Source of the DNA: Haberlea rhodopensis
Taxonomy: Eukaryota > Streptophyta > Magnoliopsida > Lamiales > Gesneriaceae
DNA length: 64,000 nucleotides
Assembly (NCBI GenBank): GCA_907163345.1
Contig: CAJQUN010000140.1
Span: 1 to 64,000, forward strand
Reading direction: 5' to 3'
Within the stretch, counting starts at the first letter, position 1. Every line of letters begins with the position of its first letter. Positions 1 to 12,218 of this stretch are shown one piece after another. The notes beneath the pieces were generated by a model. It did no database searches and was not told the DNA's origin. It worked only from the letters and a program-made list of their open reading frames with translations. The translations under genes and the position numbers were made by a program.

Positions 1-1616
1 TTTTCAAAGGTTTCGTGCTTATGTTTCATTAGGTACACATACCCTACTAATGAAAGTCATCAGTAAATGTAACGAAGTATTGAAAACCACCTCTAGCATG
101 TGTGCTTATTGGTCCACATACATCACTATGTATGAGTCCCAATAAAACATTTGCCCTTTCAACCATGTCCCTTGAATGGGGCTTTAGTCATCTATCCCAT
201 TAAACAAGACTCGCACATGTTTCATATGATTCAAAATCCAAATGAATCTAATGCTCCATCCTTATGAAGTTTCGATATGCTGTTCTCGTTTATATGGCCC
301 AAGCGACAATGCCAGAGATAAGTTGGATTAGAATCATTATTCTTAATCCTTTTAGTATTAATGGTATAGACAAGGCAGATAATTTAATATATAAGACCAT
401 TAATCATTTGCGCACTTGCATAAAACATATCATTTGAATAAATAGAACAACAGTTGTCCGTTATCATAAATGAAAATCCACACTTGTCCAAACAAGAAAT
501 AGAAATAATATTTTTGGTAATAGACGGCACAAAATAACAGTCTTTCAAAATCAATGATAAACCAGAAGGCAAAGATAAATAGTAATCTCCTATAGCTAAT
601 GCAGCAACTCTTGCTCCTTTCCAACTCGGAGATCAACTTCGTCTTTCGCCCAACATCCTACTCCTTTTGAGATCCTGCACATTTACACAAATGTGAGATC
701 CACATCCAGTATCTAATACCCAAGATGAAGAAGTAGATAAATTGACTTCTATACAAAAAATACCTGAATTGGAAGTCACACTTCCCTTTGTCTTCTTAAG
801 ATCTTCCAGATATACTTTGCAGTTCCTTTTCCAATGACCGGTCTCACCGCAATGGAAACAGTTCCTCCTTTGCCACTCCTCCTTTGGCTTTAGTGCAGAA
901 GCATGTGGCTTAGACTTAACAAGGACCTTCTTGTTCTCTTTGAAGCTCTTAGCTTTAGTCTTTCCTTTGCTCTTATTCACAATAAGAACATTGTAGGCCT
1001 AGACTTCTTGCTATTTGCTTCAAAAGTTCTAAGCATGCCAAGTAACTGTGGTAGAGTCTTTTCAATTTCAATCATATTGTAATTCAAGACAAATTGACTG
1101 AAGCTTCAGGCAACGATTGCAAGATCACGTCAGTGGCCAACTCTTGGTCCAAAGGAAAAACCCAGCTTCTCTAGATTCTCAATATACCCAATCATCTTGA
1201 GTACATGAGTTCCAACTAGACTTCCTTCTACCATTCTACACTGGAACAACGCTTTAGAGACGTCATACCTCTCTTGTCTTGCTTGTTGTTGGTACAGTTG
1301 ATTTAGATGCTCTATCATATCGAACGCCTCCATTTCCTCATGTTGCTTCTGAAGCTCAGAGTTCATGGTGGCAAGCATAAGGCACCCAACATCAAGTGCG
1401 TCATTTTGATGCTTCTTGTAGCATCTTTATTGGCCTTAGCAGCTGTCAGGGGAGGTTCCTCAGCAGGTAAGGGTTCCTCAAGAGACATATTGCTTCTTTC
1501 TTGCTTGAGGACAATCCTCAGATTCCTATACCAGTCTAGGAAATTGTCCCATTAAGTTTGTCATTCTCAAGGACCGATCGCAATGATAATGTGCTTGTGA
1601 CGTTGTTAGTTGCCAT
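1..1616 (-). pseudogene. Ty1/copia gag, protease and integrase start (broken)
   Basis: Read on the minus strand, a gag begins at ATG 1616-1614 with MATNNVTSTLSLRS, a start common in plant copia gag proteins. It continues through the 82-residue frame at 1378-1130. The frame at 980-633 has a zinc knuckle (CFHCGETGHWKRNC) followed by a protease active-site region containing LDTGCGSH. Further on, broken frames give a pre-integrase zinc region (LWHCRLGH-like context near 300-250) and the start of the integrase core (LIHSDVCGPISTHARGGF-like, about 130-70) running off the window edge. Role: capsid, polyprotein cleavage and cDNA insertion. Several stops and frameshifts make it non-functional. The order gag-PR-INT is the copia order. 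Its 5' LTR and primer site lie to the right at 3349-4848. Confidence 0.85.
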
Positions 1617-3348
1617 GGATATCTACAATATAATATGCAAAATAAGTTTATGATTTTAAATCATTTAATATGGTCTTATATTAAATGACACTCCCACTAT
1701 TTTGTTTAAAATTATCAACCCTCGAAAACTTTAGTGGGCCAAGATCCATATTTCACTTAATCTTGAGTTAGGCTTTGGCTAATCGCCCAAGACTCGGTTA
1801 TTTAGGTAGACAACTCTTTGTCAATTACAATCACATGCAATTCTTGGATGATTGGACGTAACAACGCTTTGTTCAAATTCATCTAATGAATATTTTCCAA
1901 CCCCATGCCTCTAGGTTCCCAATCCTATTGAGATAACGCTAGTTAAGTCAAACCCAATTTTTAAAATAATATGGATATCACTTTTATCCTTTCGCGTCTT
2001 ACTAAGATTGTCACGGTGCTTTGCTTTGGCAAACCCACACATGTTCAATCGAAGTCTTGACGAGTATTTTTAATTGGAAGGCATCTTAAACTTAATATTA
2101 TAAGAGGGATTTATTAATCTCATGATTTTATTAATATTGAAATATGTCCGGTACATATATGAATATATACATATCTACATATATAGATAAGCATCAATAT
2201 TAAATAAAACAGTAAACATGCATCTCATACATCAACATAAAGTAAATGTGACATGGTTATAGCCCCAACTAATGATTTTCTCAAGCCAATGAGAAAATCC
2301 TAAAGGTCAACCTAAGGTAACTTCTCCAAGCACCTCTTTGGCTCCCTTTTGTGAATGGCCTCCTTATCCCTGCACCTTTGTCCATCTTCATTGATCTCCA
2401 TCAATAAAATTCTAACTAACTATATAATAATTACATGATTTATAGAATTCCTCGAGTTACATTCGAGGGGGAGCATAGGGGAGGGAATACATTCAGAAAA
2501 ATAGAGAAGGCACGACTCGCAGGTCGTATTAAACACAAACATTCACAAGTCCTATCTAATAGGTTAAAGGGCTATAACCATGCACCATGCTCAAAAAACA
2601 CATATAACATGCAATAACAATTAATGAATTAAATTCTAAACATTTTAAATTTAATCCCAATAAAAACTGTAAAATAAATTTTTTGAAATTAATCGTACGC
2701 TCGGGACATCACATGTCACGGAACCTTAGCCCAAAAGTCCAAGTCCAACCATGAGGGTTCGAAACCCTAACAACCTTGGACGGCGGCCGTGAGCCATTTA
2801 GGGTTTGAAACCCTAGCCGTCACGTGTCACAATGGTTCGAAATTTGTTTTAGTTCTCGGCCTTGCATGCACGATTCATGACGTTGGCGGCTTGAGCATCT
2901 CGAGCCAATGAGTTCGAAAACCCTAGCCCTCATGTGGCCCTAGCCGTCACCCATTCAGTTATCGTGAGCCATGCGCCGATAATTACAATTTTCGAGCCAA
3001 GAGGAGGGTTCTAACCCCTAGCCATGTTTCGACACTTCCATGCACAATTATTAGCCACAACGGCTAAACCATCTCGAGCCAAGGGTTCGAAAACCCTAGC
3101 CCTCATGTGGCAGCCGTGTGTCATTTATGATGGTGGTGGCCGAACCATCTCATGCTATGGGATCGGTTTTGCGCCTTCATGTATCGTATACAATAAACTT
3201 CAATTATATCAAATATTTTTTTTTTGATAATTACACAAACTCGATTTACACATATCATATATGATTATATACAGTTTTATTAGCATGCATACAATCTAAA
3301 TATGATTAAACAATTAACCACATAATTCTGATATGAGCTTTGTACACG
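1617..3348 (-). mobile_element. Long untranslated leader of the minus-strand copia element
   Basis: About 1.7 kb lies between the primer binding site and the gag start. I see no credible coding region in it. The part at 2700-3180 is richer in G+C and contains degenerate repeats built on phrases such as TTCGAAAACCCTAGCC and CTCATGTGG, seen at least four times. A leader this long is unusual for copia; an older insertion or internal expansion is possible. Confidence 0.55.
2700..3180. repeat. Degenerate repeats with AACCCTAGCC core
   Basis: Imperfect copies of a phrase of roughly 60-100 bases recur: CGAGCCAA, then TTCGAAAACCCTAGCC, then CTCATGTGG. The clearest copies are near 2900-2945 and 3075-3120. 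This is visible directly; I cannot assign a family. Confidence 0.5.
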
Positions 3349-3360
3349 GCTCTGATACCA
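3349..3360 (-). other. Primer binding site (initiator tRNA-Met type)
   Basis: The minus strand reads TGGTATCAGAGC one base inside the LTR end, the standard plant copia primer site complementary to initiator tRNA-Met. It fixes the direction of the element and the LTR boundary. Confidence 0.9.
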
Positions 3361-3361
3361 T

Positions 3362-4848
3362 TGTAAGCAATCCAACAAGCATACAACGCAACGGAATTTA
3401 AAATTTTGGATTACTAAAACCGCGGATCTATACAAAGTGGTCATATCGGAATAGAGATAATAAGAGTCTCACCATTGTAGTGCGTTTGATGCAGAAACGA
3501 TGCCAAATCCGTGAGTCACGAGCAACACCTCCAAGGTCTTGCCTCTACGGTATCCACACGGTCAAATCGAACAAGGGACGTTCAAGAACAAGTTGCTAGA
3601 CTTATTCTTGAACCAAAACCAAACTCTCGGTTCAAAACCGATTAACGGCAGCCTAACACCACCAAGAAGCAACGACGGCGGCCGTGAGGGAGAAGGCGGC
3701 GGCCGTGAAGAGCTTTGGATGAGGCGGCCGAGAGTTGTTGTTGGCTAGGTTATTATTATGAATTGTGTATATTATAATTAATCATAACCTTGCATTTATA
3801 TTATAAGGTTTAATTAAGGTTCAAAACTTTCTTAAAGTCTCATGGGCCCAAACCCATGATTTAATTAAGTCCTTATAATTATTTAATTAAGACTCTTCTT
3901 AATTATTTAATTCATCCCATGAATTTAATTCTCTTTATCGATTTAATCCTTTTGTGCGACCCGATAGGATCTTGTAATGTTGGCAGTGACATAAAATCTC
4001 ATTTTACATCACAAGCAATGAGCGGTATCTAGCAACACATCAAGGCTACCCAAATTACAAGAATGTCTTTGACTCGACATAACCTTAGAACTTGTGATAA
4101 TATTAACCATGTAACTTAATCCCTTTGTCCATGTGTTTAGATTGAACACGAGTCATGGAATAGTCATACTCGTATATTCAATCTCTATTTCTTGATCCCC
4201 AAGTAGAACTAGAATAAACGAATAAGCTCGATATCACATATCGACTCATTCGAGCACGGCCATGCATTTTAGTCTTACTTGATCAAGGGCCCAAACACTT
4301 CTCCTGTTATATAGGAGGGACAAATCCTATCTTGATCAATCAACATCCCTCTACATAATTTGTAGTGTATCCAATAGTTGCCTTTATAGTTTACCCTGTT
4401 ACAGGTAACGTTTGACAATATCAAGATACATAACTCCTTATGTTGGGATCTCTGATGATCTCAAGTCGTAAGGATTACATACATTATTATTACTATGAGA
4501 ATTGCTTATGACACTCATATAACTATCCATGTAGCATTCTCATGGTGGGTCTGTCCAGTACATCGTTCTCTAACATGTACCAATGTGTTGATTCGATATC
4601 TCATATCCATGAATAATTCATCAATCAAAACATATTAGTCTCAATGTATTATCATTATCCTGATTTATGATAATACTTGACTATGGACAATCTTTAAGAA
4701 TAATACAATATTATTCTAAGGACATTAACTTATATATCAATTCATATTGCACAGTTATTCGAATAATATATATAATAATGATTTGCCATTTATAAAATGT
4801 ATATCATAAACAATCATCTAATGACATGTCTTAGGGCATATCCCAACA
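3362..4848 (-). mobile_element. Copia 5' LTR (1487 bp)
   Basis: On the minus strand it begins TGTTGGGATATGCCC and ends GCTTACA, with TG...CA termini, one base before the PBS. The right flank is ATTGA (4849-4853). A 655-bp stretch (3362-4016) recurs at 59451-60105 with about 16 differences counted by eye. The LTR contains GC-rich CGGCCG clusters at 3670-3730 in an otherwise AT-rich sequence. It should carry promoter and polyadenylation signals for the element whose gag lies at 1-1616. Confidence 0.88.
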
Positions 4849-5365
4849 ATTGATAGTGCAAACGTGTTGGTTGAGGAGCACCAAATCTGGTACATGATCT
4901 CCCTTGATCATAGCGTCATGTGCTCAAGACGTGTCCGAGAAATCCGCGTGTCATTAATGCACTTTCGTCGGTAACCGTTAATTTGTCAGTTATGTTCGGG
5001 TCTTCAGCTGCAATTTTGACAAAAGGCTGAGCAGGGTTTAGTGGTGTTCGGGTACCTTGTGCTCGGGGTTATGTCCTCGGTATATTTTTGTTCGGCACTT
5101 GCATGGGATTTTACCCGAGGAAACTGATACATCATATGACATCACCTCACCCCTGGAGTAAAGCAATATGAGAATATTGAAGTCTTTTTTTTATCATCTC
5201 CGGGTAAAATCCTGGTTTGACCTGATCGGGGTTTTTTTGCCGTCCTTCTTTCTCGCTCCAAATTCGAATGTTTTCGCGACGTTTCGTTTCCTGATGTCAA
5301 TCTATAACCGTCCATCCAAATTTTATTGAACGGTTCTGATCATCTGACGATTCATTTTTCCCTCT
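4849..5365. repeat. Flank of the copia insertion; LTR-derived repeat fragment
   Basis: The first 50 bases (ATTGATAGTGCAAACGTG onward) match 5645-5695 closely. The rest has no coding content that I can see. It is probably part of an older LTR element into which the copia element inserted. Confidence 0.5.
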
Positions 5366-5712
5366 TCAGTAGAATTATTTTTTGCAGAAAATAAAAAGAA
5401 ACATACCACAATTTTTACGTGGAAAACCTCCAAATCGAATAAACAACCACGGGACCTTGTCCAGTATAAATTTTTCACTATAAATATTGGTCTATTACAT
5501 GACTTTGAAATAATACAAATAATAAGCTTTTAACAAAAAATAATAGAAAAGACAAAGAAAAAGATCGAACACACTGTTTGTATGATCTCCTCGGCATATT
5601 TCTTGCCAAAAAATCCACTTTAAGTGTGATGGTGTAGTGGTATTTATAGTGCAAAACGTGTTGGTTGAGGAGCACCAAATCTGGTACATGATCTCTCTTG
5701 AGAGTGAACTGT
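5365..5712. repeat. Uninterrupted copy of the host repeat (empty site)
   Basis: This segment matches 59165-59450 over its first 280 bases and 4849-4900 over its last 60. Together these reconstruct the unoccupied form of the site that the copia LTRs interrupt elsewhere (the GTGGTATT / ATAGTGC junction at 5638-5650). It is probably LTR or leader sequence of an unclassified retrotransposon. Small reading frames here look incidental. Confidence 0.6.
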
Positions 5713-5715
5713 ATT

Positions 5716-6207
5716 TGTCGGTTCGTCATAAACTTGACGACCAGTGCTATAATTGATCGTTATTATTTTAAACAATTATTTTCACTGTAGCGATTTTATA
5801 CCGCAAGTGCATGGTTTCAAGTTTTAGTATAATGATATAAACGCAAGGTTTGTCGTACCCACATAGACTAGTAGTAAGTAGGAAATTCAATTGATTTAAC
5901 TATATTTAACCTACGAAATTGTAACTGATCGCAAAAAAAGAAATTGGAATGGAGATACATAGAAGAATCATAAACCGCACTTCCAGAGGTAATCCACTCA
6001 GAATATTTGGGAGAATTTCGTCGTCTCAAACGAAGAAGAGATGTTATGGAGATGAAAAGGTGGAGAGGCAACGAGTTATCACTTGAACGAAGACACTCGT
6101 GTAGAAGTTCATATATTTTTGCTCAAATTTAATTTTCATATGTGTGATATTTATATATGTTACAAGAGAGATTCGTGAGAAATCTCCTAAATAATCTACT
6201 CTACAAA
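5716..6207 (-). mobile_element. Antisense 3' part of a gypsy LTR
   Basis: On the minus strand the phrases TAGGTTAAATATAGTTAAA, GTGGGTACGACAAACC and CACTTGCGGT match the U5 end of the other gypsy LTRs here (compare 12045-12150 and 16150-16260). The orientation is opposite to the adjacent LTR at 6208. No coding content. Confidence 0.55.
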
Positions 6208-7615
6208 TGATAAGCGTAGTTTTTACACTTATATTTCTAGGATATTATATGATTTTTATGTTGATTCTTGGACGAAATTATATGTGTTGTTTTTTGATGT
6301 TTCTGGAATCAAGGTCGAAATGCGTGGGAATGGTTAAAAATGATGAAAAATTACTCAAACGAGCAAACCGATCAAAGAAACAAAAAATATCATGTTTGGA
6401 AGTAAACGGGCTACCGATCGATCGGTGGCCTTGCACCGACCAATCGGTAAATGTCGAAGGTTGAACAACAAATTCAAGGAATTACCGATCGATCGGTAGA
6501 AGTCAAGCGATAGATCTATACCAGATGTAGTTGGAGAAGAAAAATCTTGGAATTACAAATCGATCTGTAGACGGAAAATTCTGGAAAAAAAAATACATTA
6601 AACATTTTGAAGTCTACAAGGAAACTGCTTCCCTCCTCCACTATAAAAGCTTCAAATTGCATGACCTAAAGGACTTTTGGCTCAGATTTTAACCAAGAAT
6701 ATCAGCTTCCACTCCTCAACTCTTCAAGCCATTTAAGAGCAAAATACATCGGAAGAGACGAAACGACGTAACGATGCAAGGAGTCAATACCTCGCATCTA
6801 TTTGTATTTCTGAACTTGGTTCTTTATTGTTTCCAGATTTTAATGTTTAAATTTTTGGAAAAATTTTTTTGCGTTGTTATTTGATTTTGTTTATAGGCTA
6901 AGTTTGTTTATCAAGACTAGGAGATCCCATGTTTGAGCCCATTCTTTAATTAACGGTTTTTGATTGATTTCTACAATTGTTTACGCATAATTTACCGTTT
7001 TCCATTCTTCTCAAGGGTTGACCATCATTGAATTATTATATACATTGTAATTTAGGTTGACCATATGATATTACGATATGACATAGTATATTAGGTCGTG
7101 AGTTTCAGATTGAGACCAACCAGATGAAATAAAGCACACAATGTACCAGTCGAAGGCTAGTAGTTTCCACAAATCCTAATGCAATATTGATTGTTCATTA
7201 AGGACACGGGAGTGGTTTTGCAAAGTTAATATTAGACTTATTATAACTTGACCATAGTCCCATAAATAAATTAGGAAAACTCGTCACCTTAGAATATAGG
7301 ATTTTAATCTTAACTAATAGGAAAAATTATGGGATTACATGGGTGAATCGAAGTCTTGATAATTATCTCTATTGAATTTCTTCACTTTTTATCGTTTGTT
7401 TGGTTTGGATATTGTGCCTGGTTTAATTAATATAATTTTTTCACTAAAGAAGCTTAGATTAAATATAGTTAACCTAATTAAGTTTGGTACTTACTATTAG
7501 TCACTGCGAGTTCGACAACGTGTTCTTCAAAATACTATACTATAACTTGACGATTGTGCACTTGTTGATACATCGTACACAACTAGAAATTCATTTCTTA
7601 AAAAAGTGATGATCA
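6208..7615 (+). mobile_element. Gypsy (Athila-like) LTR, 5' copy
   Basis: Starts TGATAAGCGTAG and ends GATCA, followed within a few bases by a TGGCGCCG primer site. The U3 holds two perfect palindromes (ACCGATCGATCGGT at 6413-6426 and a 16-bp version at 6483-6498). A TATA box (TATAAAAG) lies near 6642. The downstream phrase TTTATCAAGACTAGGAGATCC is shared with the other gypsy LTRs of the window. It is followed by gag, so this is the 5' LTR; no matching 3' copy is seen. Confidence 0.75.
6405..6560. repeat. GATCGATC palindrome array in LTR U3
   Basis: ACCGATCGATCGGT (6413-6426) and TACCGATCGATCGGTA (6483-6498) are perfect inverted repeats. Degraded relatives lie at 6438-6447 (ACCAATCGGT) and 6548-6568. 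The array ends about 80-150 bp upstream of the TATA box. Confidence 0.8.
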
Positions 7616-7621
7616 AGTTTT

Positions 7622-7630
7622 TGGCGCCGT
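7622..7630 (+). other. Primer binding site, degraded (tRNA-Asp type)
   Basis: TGGCGCCG directly after the LTR matches the start of the primer site of Athila/Tat gypsy elements, which pairs with tRNA-Asp. The usual continuation TTGCCGGGGA is missing, so priming would be impaired. Confidence 0.65.
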
Positions 7631-7774
7631 AAGTAATATCATATGAGTTAAGTTGACCGTAATTTAACCATATTTGTTTTTGTTTCGATTTTTATTATTT
7701 ATTAATATTGTTTCTTCTTTTGTTGTCTTTTGTAGGTAGTTATTTTTTTGGTGTAGGCTAAGGAGGTAACAAGT

Positions 7775-8505
7775 CTATACTTGAGCCTATTGATCCAGAA
7801 ATTGAGAGAACTTGTTTTAAGAGACTATGCTCGATCAATGGCGGAAAGCAACCAAAGAAGAAAAGGAGATGACGAACAACGGAACGAGGAAGTGCCTATT
7901 CTTCGATCACTCATTTACTAAGCTCAGCCTCGTTCCATGGATCATTGTCTAGCATTACTAGACCGAGCCTTCAGGCAAACAACTTCGAGATCTAGCCTGT
8001 CATCATACAAATGATCCAACAGTCATACCGATGATCCCGATGCTCATATCTCCAACTTCTTAGAGATTTGTGACACGTTCAAACACAATGGAGTTACTAA
8101 TGACGCCATCAAGTTAATACTCTTTCAATTTTCTCTTATTAATAAAGCTAAAAGTTGGTTGCATTCACTTCCTACAGGATCTATTACTACTTGGGATGGG
8201 ATGGTGCAAATATTATTATCAAAATATTCCCACCATCCAAGATAGCAAAGATGTACAATGGTATCAGTACATTTGCGCAACATGGTCTTGAGACACTATA
8301 CGAGGCTTGGGAACGCTTCAATAACCTACTAAAGAGATGCCCACATCATGTCCTTCCCATCTGGCTTCAGGTACAGATATTTTACAATGATTTATTTTCT
8401 GCTAATCGATCAATGTTGATGCAGCATCAGAAGGTACCATAATGAGAAAAACGCCTGAAGCGGTCTATGAACTTTTGGAGGAGATGGCTTGTAATGCACT
8501 GAAAT
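7775..8505 (+). pseudogene. Gypsy gag (Retrotrans_gag) fragment, broken
   Basis: Conceptual reading gives a typical Athila-type gag in pieces: DPEIERT near 7790; DAHISNFLEICDTFKHNGV near 8040-8095; then KAKSWLHSLPTGSITTWDGM. The frame at 8155-8442 contains LETLYEAWERFNNLLKRCPHH and WLQVQIFYNDL, the hallmark of the gypsy gag core. A frameshift lies near 8205, a stop near 7873, and sequence after about 8505 is unrelated, so the zinc knuckle and pol are missing. It would have formed the virus-like particle. It follows directly on the LTR and PBS at 6208-7630. Confidence 0.8.
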
Positions 8506-8511
8506 TTAATT

Positions 8512-9753
8512 AGCCCAAATTAAATGATTAACAGGATCAAACAAAGTGAAGATGAATATTAAATATATTATAGCAAATTATCCAGAAATACATAAAGAAA
8601 TAAACAAGTCTTACAATTGATATTGTCCTTTCGTGAGGGATATCTACAAGACATTGACAAAATTGTAATATGAAAGACAACATGGATGGTGCTAATTGCA
8701 TTGTTTTTTATATATGCAAACTGATTTTTGGATAGGATAATGGCAAATTTGAAATTCTATAGGATTGTCTAATTGATGTCTCCATGAAATTATTCTTCAC
8801 ACAATCGATATTGAAACAAGACAAACTAGGTCACCACCGCCTTTATTTCGTCCATTTGAGTTGGTGTGTATCATAATTTATCACCATAATCTATAGTGAA
8901 AAGAAGTAAAATAGGATAAACTAATTCCTCACCAGTTATTAGTAAAATAAGTTTCAAACCCTAGCCATCATTCGAACTAGGCGGGAACTTCTTGGATCAT
9001 GGTGTCCCTCTGAATTCGTGTAAGTTTAATGAATTGTTTTGTTTATTGGGTATGTTAAACGAGCTTAGGCTTAACGAAATGCACTTCGTATGATTTCTTT
9101 TCAAGATTTAAGGTTTCAAGAATGTTTTGGGTCAAGAATGTATGAATAGTATCAGATTGTGATAAGGATTATTATTCATAATTGCAGAATTTGAGTTGAA
9201 GAACCGGATATATGTATATTTTAGCCGTAGAACTAGCATATGCAAGTTTTAAGAGGGTGAATTATGTTATTTTCTTCATAAATTTAAGTTTCTAGTAGTA
9301 TATGGTTTAGGTTATAGATTGTTACATGCTGCTTTTGCCATGACTTATACTAAAATTGTGCACGAATTTTATGAGTTGTTGGTAAGGAATATTGCATAAT
9401 TGAATGAATAAAGTTGGGAAATTGGAACAATCAAGGTGACATATTTTAATGAATAAATAAGCCACTTAAATGGTAATATATATTAATTATACATACAAAT
9501 ATTAGTTCATTCTTTCTTTCTCTATATTGCACAAATTTAAAGAAAACAACAAAATGAATTTAATGGATCTTGGCAATATAGTTAATTTTCCAATTTTATT
9601 ATTTTGAAATGAGTAATTCCTATAAGCTAAATAGTCAAATAATGTACCAGTGATTCTGTAGATTGTATGTGGCATTGAATTCCTATTGATTTGGACGAGA
9701 GACATCGAGTGTCTAACTAAAAATAAGTTATCTTGCGAATTATTGGCGATTGG
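8512..9753. other. AT-rich stretch without recognised gene
   Basis: Beyond the gag truncation I find no domain on either strand. A 105-residue minus-strand frame (9819-9502) lacks familiar motifs and is partly covered by the antisense LTR that begins at 9754. Probably decayed retrotransposon DNA. Confidence 0.4.
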
Positions 9754-10643
9754 TTGTAAGACCCCATCGTCGGTTGAAATAGCCCAACACACGGTGAGCA
9801 TACTCAAATCATAATCCAATAATCACAAATCAAATCAATGTACAAAATTGTAATGTAACAAGATAAAATTATTGGAGATCCATAAAGAGTACTTCCTGAA
9901 TCAGTTGCACCAATATAAACTTTCTCGCTCTGTTCCTGTTCTCATAATTTGACATTTCACTAACGTCAAATTCATAACAATATGATATTGTTCCATTACT
10001 AAGTCATTTCATTGACAAGAATATAAATTATATGACAATAGGATACTTCCATGTCAACCTGTGACATTCCCTCGCTTCCACGTCAACTAGCGAGTTCCAT
10101 GTCAACCCGTGACATTCCAACGAGTCCATGTCACGTCATGTTCCATGTTAACCCGTGACATTCCAATAATTAGACGTCAACCCGTGACATTCCATGTCAA
10201 CCTATGACATTCCAACGATTCCATGTCAATCGTCATGTTCCATGTTAACACGTGACATTCCAATAATTCGACGTCAAACCGTGACGTTCCATGTCAACTC
10301 GTAACATTCCAATAATTCGACGCAACCCGTGATGTTCCAAGTCAACCCATGACATTCCAATAATCTCAATATTCGCAAATGTTACCATCATTCAATTGAC
10401 AAATATAAACCGAATATATATATATCGATTGCTCGTATGCAAACACGTACCTTATTGTGATAATGATAAGTTACCTTCCTCTACCTCCTTAGACTTGTGT
10501 AGGCTCTGCATATTCAATTAATCCATAAGAAAATACTACTTAAAATACTCGGACAATGAATTCATTGACATGGCAACACAAATAAATTTTCAATATTTTT
10601 GCTCGATGTATCAGTCGATAACTTCTACAAATCGATTGCGCCA
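9754..10643 (-). mobile_element. Antisense gypsy LTR fragment
   Basis: Begins TGTAAGACCCCATCG on the plus strand, the reverse complement of an LTR end in GGGGTCTTACA like that at 63218-63228. It contains the tandem array at 10048-10366. Its right side is cut by the gypsy LTR starting at 10644. No coding content. Confidence 0.5.
10048..10366. repeat. Tandem array of a ~20-bp unit (ATGTCAACCCGTGACATTCC)
   Basis: The unit occurs about a dozen times with substitutions. Units are grouped into a longer pattern of about 75-85 bp that ends in AATAATTCGACG or AACGATTCC. GTCAAC and GTGAC within each unit are partly complementary, so units can pair with one another. Confidence 0.85.
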
Positions 10644-12218
10644 TGATAAGTGTGATTTCTACACTTATATTTCGAGGATTTTATGTGTGTTTTTTTATGT
10701 TTAGGGACGATATTATGCACTTTTGTGTTTTTTGTGTGCGTTTCGTGAATTTATGTCTAAGCACATAAAAGTGAATGATTTGAGCTAAAACGATAGAAAA
10801 ATGGAGAAAGTTGAAGGAGAGAGAGAAAATTGGAATACAAGACAAATGTCATTTTTTCTCTTTGATTTTCTTCATGTTCCATCTATATTTTGGAAATGTT
10901 GTCAACCTAAAAGTTGTAGATCTTTTGTTATCTTCACATGGACAGCTGATTCGTCTAATTCAGAGATTGTATGAGAAAGTAATGACTCATACAAGTCAAA
11001 CGCCAGAAGCAGAAAAATGAGCAACAAAAATCCTGAAGAGGCGATAGATCGCCTATAAACTGGAGATAGATCTCCTTTGGACAGAATGAAGAGGCAATAG
11101 ATCACCTATACACTGGGGATCGATCAACTTCAGAGTCGTGAATTTATTTCCTTTTTCAAGAGTTTGGTCTATCCTAGCTACTATATTTTTGTGGGCTTAT
11201 CTCACCCACTATATAATGGCATAATTCACCACAAAAGAGGACTTTTATCAGATTTTTACCGTAGGATTGAGCCTACATCCTATCTTCCACCATCACCTTC
11301 TTCCATCATCCATCCAATAATCATCCTAACTTTGGAACAACCCAACAAGGAGATTTGAGAGTCGGTCGAGAAGGAAGCGAGAGAGAAAGTAAGGATCTAC
11401 GAACGAATTCGACGTTGAGGTTTTTTATTTCTTTCATTATTACTTTTGTTTTTCTTTTCATGTTATTATGTTGAAATAAAGTTATTTATCAAGACTAGGG
11501 GATACATTGGGTCGACACTATGACTTTTATATTAAACTTTGATTGAAATCCTATATAATTTGCGTGTGTTTTATGATTTTAATGCTTATGAAGGATTAGT
11601 AACCTTTTAATGATGTTAGTATCATAAATGAGATCGAGATATAATTTTATGATACGGAACTAATAACTCATACCATGGATTTCAGACTGGGATCGAGAGC
11701 TGAAGTCAAATACATGTGTAATAGCTATAGATATCTAGTAACAATAAGCTAGTAGTTTTCACGGATCTTATACAATATTGAGTTGTTAAATAAGTACACG
11801 AGAATGACTTACTGCAATTGATATTAGGTTTAATATAGTTCGAATGAGTATTAGATAACTTCGGAGAACTCGTCACCTTAGAGGTATATGGATATTCAAT
11901 TGAGGGTCATAGGCGATTATATTGGTAAATTGATGTCTTGATAATCTTCTCTAATAGATTTTTCTTGTTATCTTTGGTTTGGTTGGTTGGGTCAATTTAG
12001 TAGTTTATTTTCAGTTATTATTTTAATTGTTTATTTCACTTTCGTAGGTTAAATATAATTGAAAGCGTCTTATTTGGTATTTACAGTTAGTCCCTGTGGA
12101 TTCGACAACCTGATCTTAATTATATATACTAAAACTTAACATTGTGCACTTGTGGTTGAATTCACACATTAAAATTGAATTGGTAAATACTTTCTGTTAA
12201 AAAAAAGTGTGATAACCA
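10644..12218 (+). mobile_element. Gypsy LTR, left copy of a pair
   Basis: Starts TGATAAGTGTGATTTC and ends GATAACCA; it matches 14771-16315 over its whole length with many substitutions and small indels. The U3 has hairpin units GGCGATAGATCGCC (11039-11052) and GGAGATAGATCTCC (11062-11075). A TATA box (TATATAAT) lies near 11210. No primer binding site follows, so sequence has been lost at the junction with the interior. The visible divergence suggests an old insertion. Confidence 0.8.
11035..11145. repeat. Hairpin units with AG loop in LTR U3
   Basis: Two perfect inverted repeats with 6-base arms and an AG spacer (GGCGAT-AG-ATCGCC and GGAGAT-AG-ATCTCC) are followed by two degraded units (GGCAATAGATCACC and GGGGATCGATCAACTTC). 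The same block occurs in the right LTR at 15168-15256. Confidence 0.8.

Noticed and set aside
10048..10366. Possible CRISPR array
   Set aside because: Units run nearly head to tail and spacers are related to one another; this is a tandem repeat in eukaryotic DNA.
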